NCBI RefSeq assembly: GCF_008831285.2
Contig: NC_045138.2
Coordinates: forward strand, 34,652,769-34,716,768
Source of the DNA: Nymphaea colorata
Lineage: Eukaryota > Streptophyta > Magnoliopsida > Nymphaeales > Nymphaeaceae
Reading direction: 5' to 3'
DNA length: 64,000 nt
Shown here: in pieces, positions 60,800-64,000 of the stretch
Layout of the letters: every line of letters starts with the position of its first letter
How positions within the stretch are numbered: the stretch's first letter is position 1
Notes under the pieces: model-generated
What the model saw: only the letters and a program-made list of their open reading frames with translations
The model's database searches: none
What the model was told of the DNA's origin: nothing
Program-made: the position numbers and the translations under genes

Positions 60800-63700
60800 T
60801 GAAAATCCTAAACCTGATTCTTCTCATGAGTTTAAATTGGGGGCGATCCATTCTCTTATGGTTCTACAATTAAGTTGGATGGCCTTACCTATGAAATCTA
60901 GTCGAGGTCATTCGTGATGTCGGTCACTGGACATCGAAAAAAATATTTACTTGAGAAAGATGAACCAGTAATGAAGACTAAAAAGTATGCTTCTTGGGAA
61001 GAAGATAACAGCATGGTTATGTCTTGGATAATGAACAGTGCAGACACTTCTATTGCTCCTACCATTGCATATTACACTACTGCTAAGGAGATGTGGGACT
61101 TTTTATGTCAGACTTATTCACATGATAAGAATGTGAATAAGGTATTCCAGGTAGACAAGAATTATACAAACTGCAACAGGGTGATATGAGTTTGCCCCAA
61201 TATTTTGCTAAACACAGAAATGAAAAAAAAAATGAAATGAAAAAACAATATGCTAAACACAGAAATGAAAAAACCCTTTTTTGACGTTAAAAATTTTTAA
61301 AATAAAAAATATCAAAAAAGGATGAAAATAGGCTTAACGCAGTTTGACCGCACCCAACTCGAGTCAAACACGAGTCAAGTGCGTGTCCAAAATGGACGAA
61401 AATGATCGGGTGTTGCTGACGGCACCCAACTCGAGTCAAACACGAGTCAGATGCGTGTCCAAAATGGACGAAAATGATCGGGTGTGGCTGACCGCGCCCG
61501 ACTCTTGTTGACTCGAGTCGGGTGCGAATTTGAGCCGCATTTGCACCCAAGTCGTGTCGACAAGGGTGCGGCAATCTTTCTGCAGCATTCGGGTGACTTA
61601 GAGGCTAAGTCGTGTGCATGTCACTCTATCTCAGTGACACACCCACATCAGCACTGGTAGCTTCCAATGGACGTGGGTCAAGTTCTTCCTCTATCTCTAG
61701 AGGAAGAGGTACAGGTTGGGGGATTGGAGGACGTGGACGATTTCAATGTACCCATTGTGGAAAAACGGGTCATTTTGTGGACAGGCGTTGGGATATCTAT
61801 GGTAGACCATCTGGAGGCTCACAGGAAAGATGGTCTAAGACTCCTACAGTCAGAGGTACTTTATCATCCGCCCTTACAGGAATGGCTCAGGCAGCAGCCA
61901 TTGGAGAAAATCCAACTACTTCTGAGTCTTTCTCTCTTAGCTTAAGCAAGGCAGAGTATGAGCATATATTATCCAAAAGAGCTGCTTTATCTTCCTCATC
62001 GGTCTTTGCCTCGTCTAGAGTAGTTGGTTATGCTCTCTCTACAGTTTCACACGACCCAAGTACAGTTTGGATGATTGTTAAGTGCCTCAAGGCACTTTTA
62101 TAGCAGGCCATGTTTGTTTTCTTCCTTGACCAAGTTTGATCAGCCACGGTTTGTTAAATTAGCCGATGGCAGATTCTCTCCCATTTTGGGAAGTGATGTT
62201 AAAATCTCTCCGTCCTTGAGTTTATCACATGTTTTATATACTCCAGAGTTTCCTACAAACCTGTTGTCAGTGCAGCAGCTAACCTCTTGCTTGCAATGTA
62301 AGGTCATGTTCAACTCTAATTCTTGTGTATTTCAGGACTTACAAACTGGGAAGATGATTGGTGGAGGCCATGAGCAAATGAGGAATCTACATATTATTGA
62401 CATTTGTGGATTTTGCAGCCATTTTTGTGCCTCAAAAACCCACTCCGCATCAGTTGCACCTGCGGTTGGGTCATCCTTCTCCATTGAAGTTGCATCATAT
62501 TCTTCCTAATATTTTTTTGTCAGAGTACTTTGAGTGTGAAGCTTGCCAGTTTGGCAAACACACTCAAAGCAGTTTTCCTTCCTGTTTGAGCACATGCAAT
62601 CAGAGTCTTTTTTATCTTCTTCATGCTGATGTGTGGGTCCCAATCGAGTTGCTAGCAGGTGTAAGTTTTGTTTCTATCTGGTTATTGTTGATGATTATTC
62701 TAGAGTCAATTGGGTGTTTTTGTTGAAAGAGAGGTCTGATGTATTTTCAAAAATTTTATTCTAGAAATAAAGACTCAATTTTCTTCTACTGTCAAATGCG
62801 TTCGCACTGATAATGCTTTAGAATTCAAAGCCTCCAATTTTATACAGTTTTACAACACTCATGGTATTCGACAACAATTTACATGTCCCCACACGTCTCG
62901 ATAAAATGGGGTTGCTAAGAGAAAGCATCACCAACTTCTAGACATGGCTCGCACCCTTATGTTGCACACTCATCTCCCTGTAGGCATTTAGGGAGATGTC
63001 ATACTTACTGTTTGCTACCTGATCAATCGTTTACCATCCTCAGCTGTTCAAAATGAAATCCCCATCCAACGAATGTTTCCAAATGGACCTCTATTTCAGA
63101 TTCCTCCAAAGGTATTTGGTTGTACTTGTTTTGTTCATGTTCTTCGTCCACACGGATAAATTTGTTGCTCATTCCATCAAATGTGTTTTCATTGGCTATC
63201 CTTCCCATCAAAAAGGCTACAAGTCTTTTGATCTCTTAACTCATTAGAAATTTATAAGTGTAGATGTTACATTCTTTGAGTCTCAACCTTACTACATCTC
63301 CACTCGTCCTCCTGAAAAGGTGTCACCTTTGGTTCCTCATACTCTTCCTCCCTTTCCATTGGAGTCGGTTCCTTCTCACTTTGAGTCTGTCCCTCCTCCC
63401 AACAGCCGCTTTAAGGATCCTCTACAGATTTATATTCGTCGACATAAGGCTCCACTACCACTCCACCAATGTCTCCTCAAGAGGTAAGCTCTCATGAAAA
63501 CTTGGATTATGGCACTCATGGCACTGATGACCTTCCCATAGCTCTTCGCAAAGGAAAACGGCAATGTACATTGCATCCTATCTCACATGTTGTGTGTAGT
63601 GACCATGTGAGACTAGCTTTGATCAATTCATTCATCCTATGGCTGTTCATTCTATTCCTTCAAGTTATCAACAGGCTCTTATGGACCCAAAGTGGAAACA

Positions 63701-64000
63701 AACAATGCAAGAAGAGATGGATGCATTGATGTCCAAAGCCACATGAGAGTTGGTGAATCTACCACCTAATTGTGATGTTGTTGGGTCCAAGTGGGTATTC
63801 ACTATCCAGTATCATTCACTATGGAGCGGTATAAGGCACCTTAGTTGCAAAAGGGTTTAGTCAAACATATGGAGCTGACTTCCTTGAAACATTTTCTCAT
63901 GTGGCCCAGCTTGGCACCATCACGCTTTATCATCTCTGTCGTACCAAGCATGAGGACTCAGTTTGGGTACATATATAGCTAACGCAGCATACATGCTTTC
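60800..64000 (+). pseudogene. Copia gag-pol remnant with RT start
   Basis: Gag begins near 60793 with a stop near 60898, then MSVTGHRKKYLLEKDEPVMK and MWDFLCQTYSHDKNV near 61090. Sequence from about 61200 to 61610 is an insertion with 72-base repeats. Gag resumes with an SRGRG-rich stretch and the knuckle CTHCGKTGHFVDR, whose last cysteine is replaced by arginine. Gag-pre-integrase (LHLRLGHPSPLK) is at about 62455. Integrase traces LLHADVW and CPHTS follow at 62620 and 62885, then SIKCVFIGYPSHQKGYKSFD near 63175. RT begins with MDPKWKQTMQEEMDALMSK near 63685 and VGSKWVFT near 63780. The frame is broken many times and the copy is inactive. Confidence 0.7.
61351..61570. repeat. 72-base tandem repeat inserted in copia gag
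   Basis: The unit containing CACCCAACTCGAGTCAAACA and then GTGTCCAAAATGGACGAAAA is present at 61351 and 61423, with a partial, diverged third copy from about 61495. It lies within the insertion that splits the gag frame. The ACTCGAGTC core is itself palindromic. Confidence 0.8.

Larger units (their letters stand above)
60150..64000 (+). mobile_element. Second, related Ty1/copia element, decayed, cut by window edge
   Basis: The LTR is at about 60150-60381 (start TGTTAGAATATTGG). It is followed by a degenerate primer site, CGGTAACAAAGC, where the standard is TGGTATCAGAGC. Gag, protease, integrase and the start of reverse transcriptase follow with several stops and shifts. It lies in the polymerase intron on the opposite strand. 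Gag wording closely parallels the element at 53924, so both belong to one lineage. Confidence 0.75.

Noticed and set aside
61351..61570. Repeat spacing suggestive of a CRISPR array
   Set aside because: The units are contiguous 72-base tandem copies without unique spacers, in a plant nuclear retroelement.

Overview
This window reads as nuclear DNA of a flowering plant. The genes are split by AT-rich, mostly canonical GT-AG introns. Several products are plant-specific: a PPDK regulatory protein, a class III secretory peroxidase, a plant GT29 sialyltransferase-like protein and an organellar family-A DNA polymerase. The spacers hold LTR retrotransposons, LINE, hAT and foldback debris and many microsatellites. 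The species cannot be fixed from the sequence alone. There is no bacterial-style operon, CRISPR array or phage.

Layout. 1-2.3 kb: a possible small three-exon gene on + and weak coding-like scraps. 2.6-2.8 kb: a MITE-like repeat. 4.27-8.83 kb (-): an 11-exon GT29 gene whose first exon is one base out of frame. 9-11.3 kb: spacer. 11.65-14.22 kb (+): RP1-type PPDK regulatory protein, three exons, with a TATA box. 17.50-19.57 kb (-): a five-exon gene for a 170-residue protein with a C-terminal membrane helix, family not recognised. 19.7-26.7 kb: spacer. 26.8-28.8 kb (-): a decayed LINE. 29.4-29.9 kb (+): a decayed Ty3/gypsy gag. 31.4-35.4 kb (-): a four-exon gene for a probable plastid membrane protein of unknown function. 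39.58-41.08 kb (+): a complete class III peroxidase with the classic four-exon structure and a TATA box. 41.96-46.48 kb: two tandem copies of a foldback element separated by a C-rich block. 47.2-49.1 kb: an LTR-like segment. 50.4-59.9 kb (-): the last four coding exons of an organellar DNA polymerase gene that continues beyond the right edge. One intron holds hAT and Ty1/copia remnants, and a second related copia element fills 60.15-64.0 kb.

The intact genes are unrelated housekeeping, secretory and plastid functions. Neighbours show no sign of working as a unit. The most useful observations are the single-base frame break in the GT29 start exon, two exon-resolved gene models with no recognised family, the transposon-swollen introns of the organellar polymerase, and the duplicated foldback element. 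I see no convincing new molecular system. Gene models were built by reading splice signals, phases and family motifs by eye, without alignment or transcript data.
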